In this document: positions 14,650 through 23,901 of the stretch, piece by piece
Layout: each line of letters opens with the position of its first letter
Numbering within the stretch: the stretch's first letter is position 1
Notes under the pieces: generated by a model
What the model saw: the letters and a program-made list of their open reading frames with translations, nothing else
Database searches by the model: none
Told to the model about the DNA's origin: nothing
NCBI GenBank assembly: GCA_036502005.1
Contig: DASXZH010000032.1
Location: 1 to 50,744 of the forward strand
DNA length: 50,744 bases
Direction: 5' to 3'
DNA from: DASXZH01 sp036502005
GTDB taxonomy: Bacteria > Armatimonadota > Fimbriimonadia > Fimbriimonadales > Fimbriimonadaceae
Translations under genes and position numbers: made by a program

Positions 14650-16865
14650 TATCTTGCTGCCATCCGAACCGATTCCGCTTCTTTTACCGGAAGCAGGACG
14701 AGGGCACTCTCCGGCTGAACCGATAGAGTTACATACCCCTCCGATACATCATACCGTTGCCCGGTCAATACATCTTCCAGTGCGGTGCCATTCGCTAGGC
14801 CCATTTTCTCCAGGTTCAGTCTAATAGCGCATGAATCTCCCGACCGATTGATGGCGATAATGGCCTTATCCTTGCCATCTACTCTGCCATAAGCCAAAGT
14901 TTGGCTGGAGTCGCTCGCCCATAGCGGTATGGGATCTCCCGTTTCCAGAGCTTTAGAGGCGTCTCGCGCGTGAACCAAAAGCTTGTAATAGCTGAGCACC
15001 GGGTTAGTATTGTTAGCCAAATCCCAGCGCATTGGACGTCGGTCGTCGGGATCTTTGCCACCCTCCATTCCCAGTTCGTCGCCGTAGTAGATGGAAGGCG
15101 CGCCGGGCCATGTGAGCTGCATGGCTGCGGCAAGATCGGCCATTTTTTGATCGCCGTGGCACAGCGTCAGAAACCTCTCTGTGTCGTGGCTGCCTAGCAG
15201 GTTCATCAGGTTGCGAGAGACCTGAGGCGGGTAGCTTTCATAGAGGTTCATCAAGTTGTCCAGGCAAGCCTTGGAGCCAGTCGCCTTGTTGGCGAAATAA
15301 TCCAAGGCTATGCTTCGAAATTGATAACCCATGACGGAATCGTACATATCCCCGCCGAGCCAGTGGCTGGCATCGGACCATATTTCGCCCGTGATCCAAC
15401 GCTGATCCGAATCCTCTTTTACGACTTTTCGGAACTTGCGCCAGTAGGAGTCGACAACCTCGTTTGCCGCGTCCAGCCGCCAGCCATCTATGTGTGCTTT
15501 CTCGTCCCAATACTGGGGCACGCTGAGCATGTATTTCTCGGTGTCAGGATTATCGATGTGGAGCTTCGGGAGGCTGGAATATCCAAACCAACCGACGTAT
15601 GGCGGTGGATCCTTTACCGTTACGGGGTAGCTCTTAATGAAATACCAATCCTTGTATTTGGATTGAGGGCCGTTGGCTTCTATATCTTTAAAAGCAAAGA
15701 AGTGGGTGGAAGTATGGTTGAAGACCCCATCGAGCACGACTTTGATGTTGTCCGCGTGCATTTTATTCACGAGATCGATGAACTGCTCGTTGGTTCCAAA
15801 TCGAGGGTCTACTGTAAAGTAATCGTCGGTTTCGTATCGGTGGTTGGCGTGTGAAGCGAAGATTGGATTGAAGAAAACGGCGCGGATGCCAAGGTCTTTG
15901 AGGTAACCCAGGTGCTGCTCGACGCCAGGGATGTTTCCGCCAAAAAAGCTGGAGAAGGTCGGCTTAAAGGATTCTGCGTCCGCGGGGCTATTGGGATCAT
16001 TTCCTATTGCAAAGCGATCGGGAAATATCTGATAAAAGACGCTGTGCTCGGGCCAATCGGGCACGATGAAAGGTTGAAACGTCTTTGCGTCCACATGATA
16101 CTGGTTGCCTTCGGACGAGCTAGTCACTCCTTTGGGACCAAACCATTCGGTCGTCTTTCCATCCTTCAGTTTGAAATCGTAGGTTAGATTAGTTCTGCGA
16201 TCCCAGGGCACGCCAACTTCGTCCTTTTCGTAGAGGTCGTCGCTGGAAACCCGGCTAAGTCGGTAATCCTTTCCGTTCACTTCGACCTCAACATCTTGGA
16301 TGTCGCCGGGTCTTACACGAAGGCTGAACTGCATCTGGCCGCGATCATAGTTTAAGTAAGATGCGGTGCCATCGTGATAGAGGGCGCTGACGGCGATGTT
16401 TCCATCGCCAAGGGCAGCGGGAATCTTGTAGTCGTCCGGTAGGTTTATGAGGAGCGAATTTACGTTGCCGTTTCCGTCATTGAACGTGAGTTTGTTCTCA
16501 GGATCAACCATCCAGTCGCTGTCGTTCAAAACGAACTTGTACTGTATTTTTCCGAGGGGAAGTTCAAGAGTTTTCGTCCATGTTCGGCCCTCTTTAGACA
16601 TGGGGGTGGCAGCCTTGTCCCAGCCGTTAAATGTCCCGGCCAGGGTTACCGACGTCAGGTCTCGATCTGCGTGATAGACAAAGGTGTGGCTGAAGGTGTT
16701 TTGGGAACGAGCCCTAACCGTAGCGCAGCCAATGAGGCAAAGTAATGAGCAGGCAGCTATGAACCGCAAGAGCAACTCCGAGCCGCAGGGTCGAAATGCG
16801 CAAGAACTTTGCGCCAATGAAAGTTCATCATTGAAACCTCTAATATGATTGAAGAAGACCGTCAT
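14649..16865 (-). CDS. Secreted GH13 amylase/neopullulanase-type lipoprotein
   Basis: An alpha-amylase family enzyme that cuts alpha-glucans outside the cytoplasm. A lipobox LCLIGC puts the anchored Cys at residue 47, preceded by an unusually long N-terminus; a later TTG start near residue 33 is possible. An AMPK/CBM48-like domain (TLAGTFNGW, about 60-145) and a cyclomaltodextrinase-type N domain precede the GH13 barrel. The barrel shows DGVFNH (region I), GWRLDAANE with nucleophile Asp465, GEIW with acid/base Glu494, and LLGSHD with Asp561. It is the first gene of the importer operon, directly downstream of a LacI-type operator, and is overlapped by the next gene. Products are presumably maltodextrins for the importer. 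Confidence 0.9.
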   Translation of the reverse strand: MTVFFNHIRGFNDELSLAQSSCAFRPCGSELLLRFIAACSLLCLIGCATVRARSQNTFSHTFVYHADRDLTSVTLAGTFNGWDKAATPMSKEGRTWTKTLELPLGKIQYKFVLNDSDWMVDPENKLTFNDGNGNVNSLLINLPDDYKIPAALGDGNIAVSALYHDGTASYLNYDRGQMQFSLRVRPGDIQDVEVEVNGKDYRLSRVSSDDLYEKDEVGVPWDRRTNLTYDFKLKDGKTTEWFGPKGVTSSSEGNQYHVDAKTFQPFIVPDWPEHSVFYQIFPDRFAIGNDPNSPADAESFKPTFSSFFGGNIPGVEQHLGYLKDLGIRAVFFNPIFASHANHRYETDDYFTVDPRFGTNEQFIDLVNKMHADNIKVVLDGVFNHTSTHFFAFKDIEANGPQSKYKDWYFIKSYPVTVKDPPPYVGWFGYSSLPKLHIDNPDTEKYMLSVPQYWDEKAHIDGWRLDAANEVVDSYWRKFRKVVKEDSDQRWITGEIWSDASHWLGGDMYDSVMGYQFRSIALDYFANKATGSKACLDNLMNLYESYPPQVSRNLMNLLGSHDTERFLTLCHGDQKMADLAAAMQLTWPGAPSIYYGDELGMEGGKDPDDRRPMRWDLANNTNPVLSYYKLLVHARDASKALETGDPIPLWASDSSQTLAYGRVDGKDKAIIAINRSGDSCAIRLNLEKMGLANGTALEDVLTGQRYDVSEGYVTLSVQPESALVLLPVKEAESVRMAAR

Positions 16866-16871
16866 GCAGCC

Positions 16872-16926
16872 AAGAATACGTATTCTTCAACATAAGGATA
16901 CTAACACAAAACTGTCTTGTATCCAA
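16872..16926 (-). promoter_or_regulatory. Amylase-importer operon promoter with LacI-type operator
   Basis: On the minus strand TTGGAT (16926-16921) and TAGTAT (16903-16898) are separated by 17 bases. The perfect 16-bp palindrome AAGAATACGTATTCTT (16872-16887) lies about 10 bases beyond the -10 box, over the expected transcription start and just before the ATG at 16865. The core GAATACGTATTC is identical to two sites at the divergent lacI gene. Confidence 0.8.
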
Positions 16927-16982
16927 GGGGTTCCAAGCAAATATGCGAAGTATTTGGAGAAGGGGAAGGGCTTTCCGGAATC

Positions 16983-19319
16983 TCACATCGTTACATAAAC
17001 GGCAAATGGTGCGCCCGTTAGCTCCAACTCTTCCACCTTTGTCTCTACTCGTGCGCCTTTTACAAGTACCCGCTCAAAGCCATCCACAAAAATCAGCCGT
17101 GCCCGAATCGAGCCAAAGCCAGTGGCAACTTCCTCGACGTTAACTTTTACTTCGTCGCCATCCCATTCAACCTTAACTGAAATCTCGCTTCGGACTCCGT
17201 TCTTGTAGTCGAAGGACCGGCCATCATCGGCCACGTAGTGATAGAAACTAGACCCTCTACTGCCCTTATGAGCGCAGATCAGCAAATCGATGTTGCGGAG
17301 GTCAACCAGAACATCTGTTGGCGTTCCCGGCCGAAGGGGAACGATTGCGCCTGCTTTAAAGAAGAGAGGAGTTTCCGAGTCGGCTGGGGCGACGTCGCTC
17401 GTGCCGGCTTCTATCCAGCGGCCACGGGAAGCCGAGAACCAGGCCGTTTCCCCTGGCAGAATAACCTCCCGGGTTCGGTGTTCGGCATCGATAATGGGTG
17501 CCTGTAGAATAGAAGGACCGACGAAGAACTGATCCGCAACATCTTCCAACGGCACCTGCATTGCCGAATCGATTTCATACATGAGCGGTCGTAAAATAGG
17601 ATCGCCCGTCTTCTCGTGCTCTATAAATAAGTTATAGATGTAAGGCAGAAACTTGTACCGAAGGCGCACGAACTTGCTGATAATCTTAACGCCTTCTTCG
17701 CTATATTGCCATGGCTCCTGATCTCCCGTCTCCTTGGAACTGTGGTTCCTCATGAAGGGGAATAGGAAGCAGGCCTTTATCCAATCTAGCATCAAGGTCT
17801 CGGTGGCAGTGTCGCCAAAGCCTCCAACGTCCGGTCCGTTAAAACAGACTCCACTTAAGGATAGATTCAGTGTGGTTGGAATACAAATCTTCAAGTAGAA
17901 GTAATTGGAAAGGTTATCGCCTGTCCATATCGCGGAGTATTTCGCACTTCCAGTAGAACCTGATCTGCTGAGAATGAATGGTCGGCTGTTGGAGTCGGCT
18001 TTCAGAAATCCATCCCTACTGGCAATTTGCATACCCAGCGCATATTGGTTTCGGTGTTCCTCATGGCGGTCCCTTCCATGCCGGAAGAGCATGCCTTTGG
18101 GATCGACAGGGCCGGTGGAGGGGTCATTCATGTCGATCCATACCGCGGAAAGGCCATCTTGAGCCATTTTCTTTACATACCCAGCCCACCATTTGCGGGC
18201 CGGCTCCAGGGTCAAATCGGGAAAAATAGTTTCGCCAGGCCACACCATGCCCACGTATTCCTCGCCTTCCGGATTTACGCAGTGAAGGTTCTTAGCTTTA
18301 AGATCATCGTAAACCTCGAAACCCTTTTCGCGCTTGACCCCCGGATCGAGGATAGCGACCAGTTTGCGGTTGTTTTTGGCTAGAAGGTCAGAAGTCGCCT
18401 TTAGCCCCTCGGGGAAATGCTTTTCATCGACGGTGAAGACTCTAAAGCCTTCCATGTAGTCGATATCCAGCCAGAGGGAGTCGCAAGGGATCTCATGTTT
18501 CCGGAACTCCTCGTCGAGTTTGAGAAGATCTTCTTGGCCCGCATATCCCCATCTGGACTGATGATAGCCAAGAGCCCAAATCGGCGGAAGGGGAGTGTGG
18601 CCCACCAAGTGCTGCAGCTTGCGAGTAAGTTCCTTTAGAGTCGGACCGACAATGACCCATAAATTTGCTTCTCCGCATTCGGCGCCGACGACCAACTCCG
18701 GCGTCGTAGTCTGCCAGGCTTCGAAGACACGCTCCGTATCGAGCCCTGGAGTTTCGATGAAAGTTGTGGCAGGGGTGTCCAACAGGATGCCCACGAATGT
18801 TTCGCCCTGCTTCAGAATCACATAGGGAATGGAGAGATAGGGTGGATCGCAGGTGTGGTCTTTGAACTGGGAATAGTGAAAATCGCCCCAGACGTCCGTG
18901 TTCCAAAACTTTGTCCTGATTCCTGAGAGTTCAAGGCGCCCAAAATTCTTTTCGCCCATCCCGTAAAAACGCGTCCCAGGTTGAACCTCGAATCTGAACA
19001 TCCAAGCGGTTCCGCAGACACCGAAACTGCTTGCCCCTGCGGTTTTGAGGATCTCTTCACCACCGTGGCGGAAGGAAAGCTCAAAGTTTTCCCCCGCCTT
19101 TACCGGTGAACAGTCGCAGGGCGGGGGCGGCGTGAGCGGATGGATAGCCCTATTTTCGCCCCAATCGGAGTGGCTCACTCGGACATGGTGAACGCCGGTT
19201 TCGAACGAAGACAGCTTTGTTTGGAAGTCCCGCTTACCAGCCTTGAAACTGTTTGCCGCCGGATTGAAACCATTGGCATAAACAAAGTTGGACGGGTGCG
19301 GAAACTTGTTGAAGAACAT
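16983..19319 (-). CDS. GH31 alpha-glucosidase
   Basis: A 778-residue retaining alpha-glucosidase of family GH31, without a signal peptide, so it probably hydrolyses imported maltodextrins in the cytoplasm. The N-terminal galactose-mutarotase-like domain contains GTRFYGMGEKNFG. The barrel shows LWLDIDYMEGFRVFT, the nucleophile Asp396 in VWIDMNDPS, and the acid/base Asp468 in AIWTGDN. The C-terminal beta domains run from about residue 610. It lies upstream of, and on the same strand as, the amylase operon but has its own 117-bp gap with promoter before that operon. Its upstream region is shared with divergent lacI and holds two operators. The start has no strong Shine-Dalgarno. Confidence 0.93.
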   Translation of the reverse strand: MFFNKFPHPSNFVYANGFNPAANSFKAGKRDFQTKLSSFETGVHHVRVSHSDWGENRAIHPLTPPPPCDCSPVKAGENFELSFRHGGEEILKTAGASSFGVCGTAWMFRFEVQPGTRFYGMGEKNFGRLELSGIRTKFWNTDVWGDFHYSQFKDHTCDPPYLSIPYVILKQGETFVGILLDTPATTFIETPGLDTERVFEAWQTTTPELVVGAECGEANLWVIVGPTLKELTRKLQHLVGHTPLPPIWALGYHQSRWGYAGQEDLLKLDEEFRKHEIPCDSLWLDIDYMEGFRVFTVDEKHFPEGLKATSDLLAKNNRKLVAILDPGVKREKGFEVYDDLKAKNLHCVNPEGEEYVGMVWPGETIFPDLTLEPARKWWAGYVKKMAQDGLSAVWIDMNDPSTGPVDPKGMLFRHGRDRHEEHRNQYALGMQIASRDGFLKADSNSRPFILSRSGSTGSAKYSAIWTGDNLSNYFYLKICIPTTLNLSLSGVCFNGPDVGGFGDTATETLMLDWIKACFLFPFMRNHSSKETGDQEPWQYSEEGVKIISKFVRLRYKFLPYIYNLFIEHEKTGDPILRPLMYEIDSAMQVPLEDVADQFFVGPSILQAPIIDAEHRTREVILPGETAWFSASRGRWIEAGTSDVAPADSETPLFFKAGAIVPLRPGTPTDVLVDLRNIDLLICAHKGSRGSSFYHYVADDGRSFDYKNGVRSEISVKVEWDGDEVKVNVEEVATGFGSIRARLIFVDGFERVLVKGARVETKVEELELTGAPFAVYVTM

Positions 19320-19470
19320 TGGACCAAGTGATTCTGACTCAACTGGACCACATTCTGCAAAGACCGGACCTCCCGGAACAAAAAATCAAGCTAGCTTTTG
19401 CCCAACAGAATTTGGAGCGGGCAAAAAATGCGCTTTTCATTTGGCAGTCTAACAAATTCGTAAAAAGTTC

Positions 19471-19558
19471 TTGGCATTTAAAAGGAAACTGTGATAATAT
19501 TCGTTTACATCCTGAATACGTATTCACGCATTGCGTTTTGAATGATGAATACGTATTC
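19471..19558 (+). promoter_or_regulatory. lacI-type gene promoter with paired operators
   Basis: TTGGCA (19471-19476), a 16-bp spacer and GATAAT (19493-19498) form a plus-strand promoter. GAATACGTATTC occurs at 19514-19525 and again at 19547-19558. The sites are 33 bp apart, close to three helical turns, so two dimers could bind one face. The arrangement implies autorepression plus control of the divergent GH31 gene, whose own promoter is not clear to me. Confidence 0.8.
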
Positions 19559-19583
19559 TGGGAAAACGATATCGAAGACAGAT

Positions 19584-20639
19584 ATGCCCACTGCGAAGAA
19601 GCAACTAAGGGTGACACAGAGGGACATAGCACGTCTTTCAAATGTTTCACAGGCCACCGTCTCCCGGGTTATAGCCGGCGATGACCGCGTCGACGCCCTC
19701 GTAAGCGAAAGAGTTAAAGAGGCGATCTCCGTCAGCAAATATCGGCCGGATGTGAGAGCCCGATCTCTCAGGAATCAACGCAGCGGACTTATCGGCCTCG
19801 TTTTCAAGCGACCCTCCGGGGGGCTTCACGACGATCCTTTTTTCGCCAATCTCGCATCTGAAATCATGGACTTCCTCAGCGGAAAGGCGTACCACCTGTG
19901 CGTGGAAATGGTCAATGCTTCGGCCCAACAAGATTTGTACGATGAGATGCTCAGAACTCGCCGTGTGGATGGGTTGATCCTCGTTGAGTCCGAAGCAAGA
20001 GACCAAAGAATCGTGCAGCTTCAGGAAGATCGCTTCCCATTTGTTCTTATTGGGAACCCGCTTAGCGATAACGGAGACGAGACGGGGATCTTCAGTGTCG
20101 ACAACGACAACATCTTAGCTGGCGAAATCGCGACCAGGCACTTGGTTTCAAGCGGATACAAGCGCGTGGGCATTCTCGCCGGTCCCAGGGGTTTAACGGT
20201 AAGCGAAGACCGAATCATCGGTTACCAAACGGCCATCAGCGGCCGCCAATCGGTCGAAATGATTTGGCACAGCGAGTTTGGTCTGGAAGCGGCCAAAGAA
20301 GCGGCGCTCTATATTTTGTCCAGCGACCGAAGGCCCGATGCCTTAGTAGTTCTTGATGATTTTATGGCAATGGGTCTCGTTTTAGCGGCCAGATCAGTCA
20401 AAGTTCGTATTCCACAAGAGTTAGGAATCGTAAGTTTTAACAATAGCTCGCTGTGCAACCTGATCGAAGGCGGGTTGACATCAGTTAGCCTGAACATCCC
20501 TGAAATCGTGAGGGTCGCTTGCAGCAGCCTTTTAAGAAATATTGAAGACAAGCCCTCTACGGGAGCTGACCGAGTGATTGTCCCAACTCAGCTCATTGTT
20601 CGCGGGTCTTCCAATCGAACGGCCGGAGGAAGTGTATGA
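19584..20639 (+). CDS. LacI family transcriptional regulator
   Basis: A 351-residue LacI/GalR-type repressor. The N-terminal HTH is VTQRDIARLSNVSQATVSRV, with the hinge helix region DVRARSLRNQRSGLIG. The periplasmic-binding-protein-like effector domain follows (about 62-345). The ATG at 19584 is chosen because the in-frame ATG at 19542 lies inside the second operator and before the HTH consensus. It is divergent from GH31; identical operator palindromes at its own promoter and at the amylase operon make it the likely regulator of the whole alpha-glucan locus. The inducer is presumably a maltooligosaccharide, which sequence alone cannot prove. Confidence 0.92.
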   Translation: MPTAKKQLRVTQRDIARLSNVSQATVSRVIAGDDRVDALVSERVKEAISVSKYRPDVRARSLRNQRSGLIGLVFKRPSGGLHDDPFFANLASEIMDFLSGKAYHLCVEMVNASAQQDLYDEMLRTRRVDGLILVESEARDQRIVQLQEDRFPFVLIGNPLSDNGDETGIFSVDNDNILAGEIATRHLVSSGYKRVGILAGPRGLTVSEDRIIGYQTAISGRQSVEMIWHSEFGLEAAKEAALYILSSDRRPDALVVLDDFMAMGLVLAARSVKVRIPQELGIVSFNNSSLCNLIEGGLTSVSLNIPEIVRVACSSLLRNIEDKPSTGADRVIVPTQLIVRGSSNRTAGGSV

Positions 20640-20883
20640 AACAACCCTCAGCCTTTAATACAGTTTCGGCAGCGGCGGCTCTTTGGCCGGCATCACCCCA
20701 GCAATTATGGATTAGTCGACAGTACAGCAACAGAGATCTTGTTTCTTTGCCGAAAGTCTCAGCGTGCGTGCATTCCCTGCTTGCCTTTAACAAGCAAACA
20801 AGGATAACGCCTTTTATATCATCTGGCTGGCAATACGTTGCCAGTTCGACTCAATGCCTTGAGAAATCAATGAGGAGCACTCA

Positions 20884-21840
20884 ATGAACCATAAAAATAA
20901 GGCCTTTACGCTAATCGAACTATTAGTCGTAATCGCAATCATCGCAATCCTTGCCGCAATTCTATTTCCTGTGTTTGCACAGGCTAAGCTTGCTGCCAAG
21001 AAAACATCGGACCTGTCTAACCACAAGCAAATTGCGCTTTCGGTCTTTATGTATGCCAACGACTACGATGACCTCACGCCAGACGCCAAGTGGCCGAACT
21101 GGTACGAGACTGCTGCGCATATCATGCCCTACGTAAAGAATAAGGACATCTTCAAGAATCCTGCTTCGCCATTCCCCAATGGCGCCGTAAACCAAAAGGA
21201 GATGGTCAACACAGGTAGCCTGACGACAACCAACTATTCGGAGGCGCCTGACAGTCCCTGTATAGGCCTTCCTCACTCAACTGTTGGCCCGAACCAGTAC
21301 TTCAACGACGTCTATCCCGCTCTTGATTTCGAGTGGAACGATTCATTGACCACTGGCGAGGCGACAGCTTCCCAGACGTGTTATGACGTTCAAGGGTACA
21401 GCGATGGCACGAACGTCGATATGGGTATTAGCCAAAACGACGCGAAAATCACGAGCGTTGCGAAAGTCGTAATGTGGATGGACATGCCCCGCATCGGTAC
21501 GATGTGGCCTGGAGGCTGTGTCACGAACGTAGGCTTCACGGATAACACGAGTGGGCTGGATGGCGAAACTCAGGGGGATATGTGCTGGAACAATGCCAAT
21601 CCTGCTGGAACAAGTGGAGCACCCAACTATTGGGGAGGCAACTTCCTTGGCTACTACACATCTGGATCGAACGTATCGTTCTTCGATGGCCACGCCAAGT
21701 ACTACAAAGTGCAAGCTCTTTCGCCAGATGGACTCGAGATCAGTCCAACGACACAGGAAGAGAACACTAATGACACTGCGCCGCTCAGAAATGACGTAAA
21801 GGCTTGGGGCTTCTCCTGGGCTGATCCTAAGGTTCAGTAA
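20884..21840 (+). CDS. Prepilin-type N-cleavage/methylation protein with DG-type tail
   Basis: A 318-residue type II/IV prepilin-like protein. After a short basic leader the processing motif AFTLIELLVVIAIIAILAA is followed by AILFPVFAQAKLAAKK, the form abundant in Armatimonadota and Planctomycetota. Near the C-terminus NVSFFDGHAKYY matches the processing-associated H-X9-DG tail, although the leading His is not present. Residues 60-290 form a secreted domain with conserved YANDYDD near residue 57. GAGGAG precedes the ATG. Families of this type are often next to sugar regulators of the LacI/GntR class, as here, and may display surface proteins; the exact role is unknown. Confidence 0.88.
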   Translation: MNHKNKAFTLIELLVVIAIIAILAAILFPVFAQAKLAAKKTSDLSNHKQIALSVFMYANDYDDLTPDAKWPNWYETAAHIMPYVKNKDIFKNPASPFPNGAVNQKEMVNTGSLTTTNYSEAPDSPCIGLPHSTVGPNQYFNDVYPALDFEWNDSLTTGEATASQTCYDVQGYSDGTNVDMGISQNDAKITSVAKVVMWMDMPRIGTMWPGGCVTNVGFTDNTSGLDGETQGDMCWNNANPAGTSGAPNYWGGNFLGYYTSGSNVSFFDGHAKYYKVQALSPDGLEISPTTQEENTNDTAPLRNDVKAWGFSWADPKVQ

Positions 21841-21911
21841 GGACCACGTTGGCTGGAGGAGGGGCATCTGCTCTTCCTCCCGGCCCTTGGGCAAGGGGAC
21901 AGACCATCAAC

Positions 21912-22202
21912 ATGAAGATAGGAATAACTTTAACACTCGCAGCTTGCGCTTTGGCGGTGGCGGGCTGCGGAGCAGGTGCTCCTCCTTCGGAGGCAGCGAT
22001 TGCGGCGTTGCGTAAGCAATCACCCGATCAACAGTTTAAGTTCGTTCAGGGCTCACCTCTGAGCGGAGAGCAGAAAATCGCCCAGATTGATCAGATCACA
22101 GGCGCGACTCCAGCGCAAAAAGACGCTTGGAAAGATCAGGTGTATCCTGGTTGGAAGTCGATACAGCTACACCCGTACGGCACGCCAGGGAACGGAGGCT
22201 AA
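21912..22202 (+). CDS. Small lipoprotein, unknown function
   Basis: A 96-residue product from the ATG at 21912; longer in-frame starts would add a proline-rich non-signal segment. Signal peptide MKIGITLTLAACALAVAGC ends at a lipobox Cys. The mature part is short, with a helical segment LSGEQKIAQIDQITGATPAQKDAW and a glycine-rich end. It follows the prepilin by 71 bp, is closed by an intrinsic terminator at 22269-22301, and is probably co-transcribed with the prepilin. No family is recognised. Confidence 0.75.
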   Translation: MKIGITLTLAACALAVAGCGAGAPPSEAAIAALRKQSPDQQFKFVQGSPLSGEQKIAQIDQITGATPAQKDAWKDQVYPGWKSIQLHPYGTPGNGG

Positions 22203-22268
22203 CTCCCAAAAAGAGCTGACCAAGCTCTTACAAGGTTGCCTTTCCGATGATCCGGCGAACTGAAATTG

Positions 22269-22301
22269 GAGCCATTCTGATTATTTCTGAATGGCTCTTT
22301 T
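22269..22301 (+). terminator. Rho-independent terminator of the prepilin-lipoprotein unit
   Basis: Perfect 9-bp stem GAGCCATTC / GAATGGCTC with an 11-nt loop, followed by TTTT. Confidence 0.85.
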
Positions 22302-22369
22302 AGCTACCCTATGGCCCATCTGGCGGGGCTAATAGGGCGGTTGCCAATCCTGATTGAAGCATTTGCTGA

Positions 22370-22398
22370 GGCGTGCGCGCTTTCCGCTGGCGCACGCC
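22370..22398. other. Strong GC-rich hairpin upstream of the sulfotransferase
   Basis: GGCGTGCGC / GCGCACGCC, a perfect 9-bp stem with an 11-nt loop, about 70 bp before the start codon and without a T-run. It could be an operator or a 5'-leader structure. Confidence 0.45.
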
Positions 22399-22470
22399 CC
22401 AGTTGCAATTTAGGGCGGGAAAAGAACCGTAGCTGTATTTTTCCAGGAAAGGTGAGTTAGTATTATCGAG

Positions 22471-23694
22471 ATGGCAGTTGGAACTTCACCCGTTGTTGTG
22501 GTTGGCGCTAACCGGAGCGGAACTTCACTCACCACTGTGCTTCTTCAATCGATGGGAGTTTTTTTCGGAAACCCATCCGATGTTTACGCAGCCGATAGCT
22601 TTAACGAGGGGGGCTACTGGGAGCACAAGCGAATCTCTTGGGTGAATCGGAAGTTCGAGCTCTCGCTTTCTCTGTCAAACCTCGGCATCGACGCGCTTCC
22701 TCAGAACTGGTTGGCCATTCCCCATACAAGATTCCTGCTGGAGTCGCTCAAGAAGGAAATTGTTCGAGCGTTCGATGGGCACGAACTGTATGGATGGAAA
22801 GATCCCGACAACAGTTGGCTTCTGCCGTTTACAATTCAAGCCTTGAAGGAGTTGGGCGCAACTCCCACAATCGTTATTTGCGTGCGCAATCCAGTTGAAG
22901 TGGCCAAGTCGCAGTCGGAAAGAAGCAAGGCTTCAATTGAGACAGCGCCCGTTAACTGGCTAAGACATACGCTTTCAGCGATGGACGATAGCCGAGGATT
23001 GCAACGAATTTTGGTGCCCTTTGACGAGTTGATGATTGACTCGGCTGCCATTGTTGGGCGTCTTCATAAGGCGATACCGGGCACAGTCATCCTGGCGGAA
23101 TCTCCGGTAAAACCTGGGCTTCGACACCACACGGATCAAAGCTTGCCCGAGCTTGGCCCCCTTACCGGGATGATAAAAGAGACAATGACTATTGCCAAAG
23201 ACCCGGAAGGCTTTGCTGAAGGTAAACACGACGAGACCGTTCACCGTTTGCGCCGCGAGCTTGATACCTTGGGACGGCTCTTCCAGGCTCCATTGCCCAC
23301 GGCTGCAATTACCGTGTTTTGGGAGGGCCAGAAGACTACCGTAGAGCTATTTCCGAATCGGGATTGGCAAAGGGTTCGATTGCCGGTGCCCAGCACGCCT
23401 AATCTGCAATTGCTTCTGCAACTGCATGGTGTGCCGGGGCATGTTTGGGTCAGATCCGCGAAGTGGCTAGGCGGCGATAGTTCCATTGAAGCGAAGCTTC
23501 TTTCGGGGCCACATGCAGGAATGCAGCAAGCCGAGGGTATGCAGTGCTTCCAACTCAGCGCTGGGCCAAACCAGGTCCGAACCGTTACGCCTGGTTCTGG
23601 CGCAGGCGAGCTAGAACTAGAGCTCTTCTACGAGTTCAGCACGTTAATTTCGGCTAGCCATTCTAAAGTGATGTTGGACGCGTTGGGAATCTAG
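22471..23694 (+). CDS. Sulfotransferase family protein
   Basis: A 407-residue protein with the N-terminal sulfotransferase P-loop VVGANRSGTSLTTVLLQSMG, which in this family binds the 5'-phosphosulfate of PAPS. A second conserved block is TIVICVRNPVEVAKSQSERS (about 130-150), corresponding to the 3'-phosphate-binding region. The C-terminal 130 residues are beta-rich and not part of the catalytic fold. No signal peptide is seen. The acceptor, perhaps a surface glycan, is unknown. It stands alone between a terminator and a heptamer array that starts five bases after its stop codon. Confidence 0.82.
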   Translation: MAVGTSPVVVVGANRSGTSLTTVLLQSMGVFFGNPSDVYAADSFNEGGYWEHKRISWVNRKFELSLSLSNLGIDALPQNWLAIPHTRFLLESLKKEIVRAFDGHELYGWKDPDNSWLLPFTIQALKELGATPTIVICVRNPVEVAKSQSERSKASIETAPVNWLRHTLSAMDDSRGLQRILVPFDELMIDSAAIVGRLHKAIPGTVILAESPVKPGLRHHTDQSLPELGPLTGMIKETMTIAKDPEGFAEGKHDETVHRLRRELDTLGRLFQAPLPTAAITVFWEGQKTTVELFPNRDWQRVRLPVPSTPNLQLLLQLHGVPGHVWVRSAKWLGGDSSIEAKLLSGPHAGMQQAEGMQCFQLSAGPNQVRTVTPGSGAGELELELFYEFSTLISASHSKVMLDALGI

Positions 23695-23699
23695 GGATT

Positions 23700-23748
23700 G
23701 TCGAATGTCGAATGTCGAATGTCGAATGTCGAATGGCGAATGTCGGAT
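23700..23748. repeat. Single-arm heptamer array, GTCGAAT unit
   Basis: Seven 7-mers: five perfect GTCGAAT, then GGCGAAT and GTCGGAT. It is the same unit as at 1626-1667, and both lie close to a copy of the MITE-like element. Confidence 0.9.
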
Positions 23749-23763
23749 GGGGTCATAGGGGAC

Positions 23764-23901
23764 AGGCGTTAAAAAAAGGTTTAGAGGGCTACTTTCAAAG
23801 GTTTGTCGCTCACGCCTCTCCCGGTTCGCGGACTCACCGACCTCTCCATCCGGGAGAGATCTGTAGCTGCGGGAATGCCAAGGTGGCTTATTTTAACGCC
23901 T
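23764..23901 (+). mobile_element. MITE-like element, complete copy
   Basis: About 138 bp bounded by inverted termini AGGCGTTAAAAAAAGG and CTTATTTTAACGCCT. The interior carries the CTCTCCCGG/CCGGGAGAG hairpin and matches the copy at 1-132 almost base for base in its middle 90 bp. There is no coding capacity, so it would depend on a transposase encoded elsewhere. Bases 23902-24063 downstream hold nothing I can identify. Whether it is a transposable unit or an RNA-like repeat needs genome-wide comparison. Confidence 0.65.

Noticed and set aside
15321..15854. 177-codon plus-strand frame
   Set aside because: Antisense to the GH13 barrel, which has all catalytic motifs on the minus strand.
19542..19583. 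Upstream ATG of the LacI regulator
   Set aside because: It lies within the second operator palindrome and would add 14 residues before the HTH consensus start.
20636..20887. Plus-strand frame directly after lacI
   Set aside because: No family or signal, and it ends inside the ribosome-binding region of the prepilin; treated as non-coding leader.
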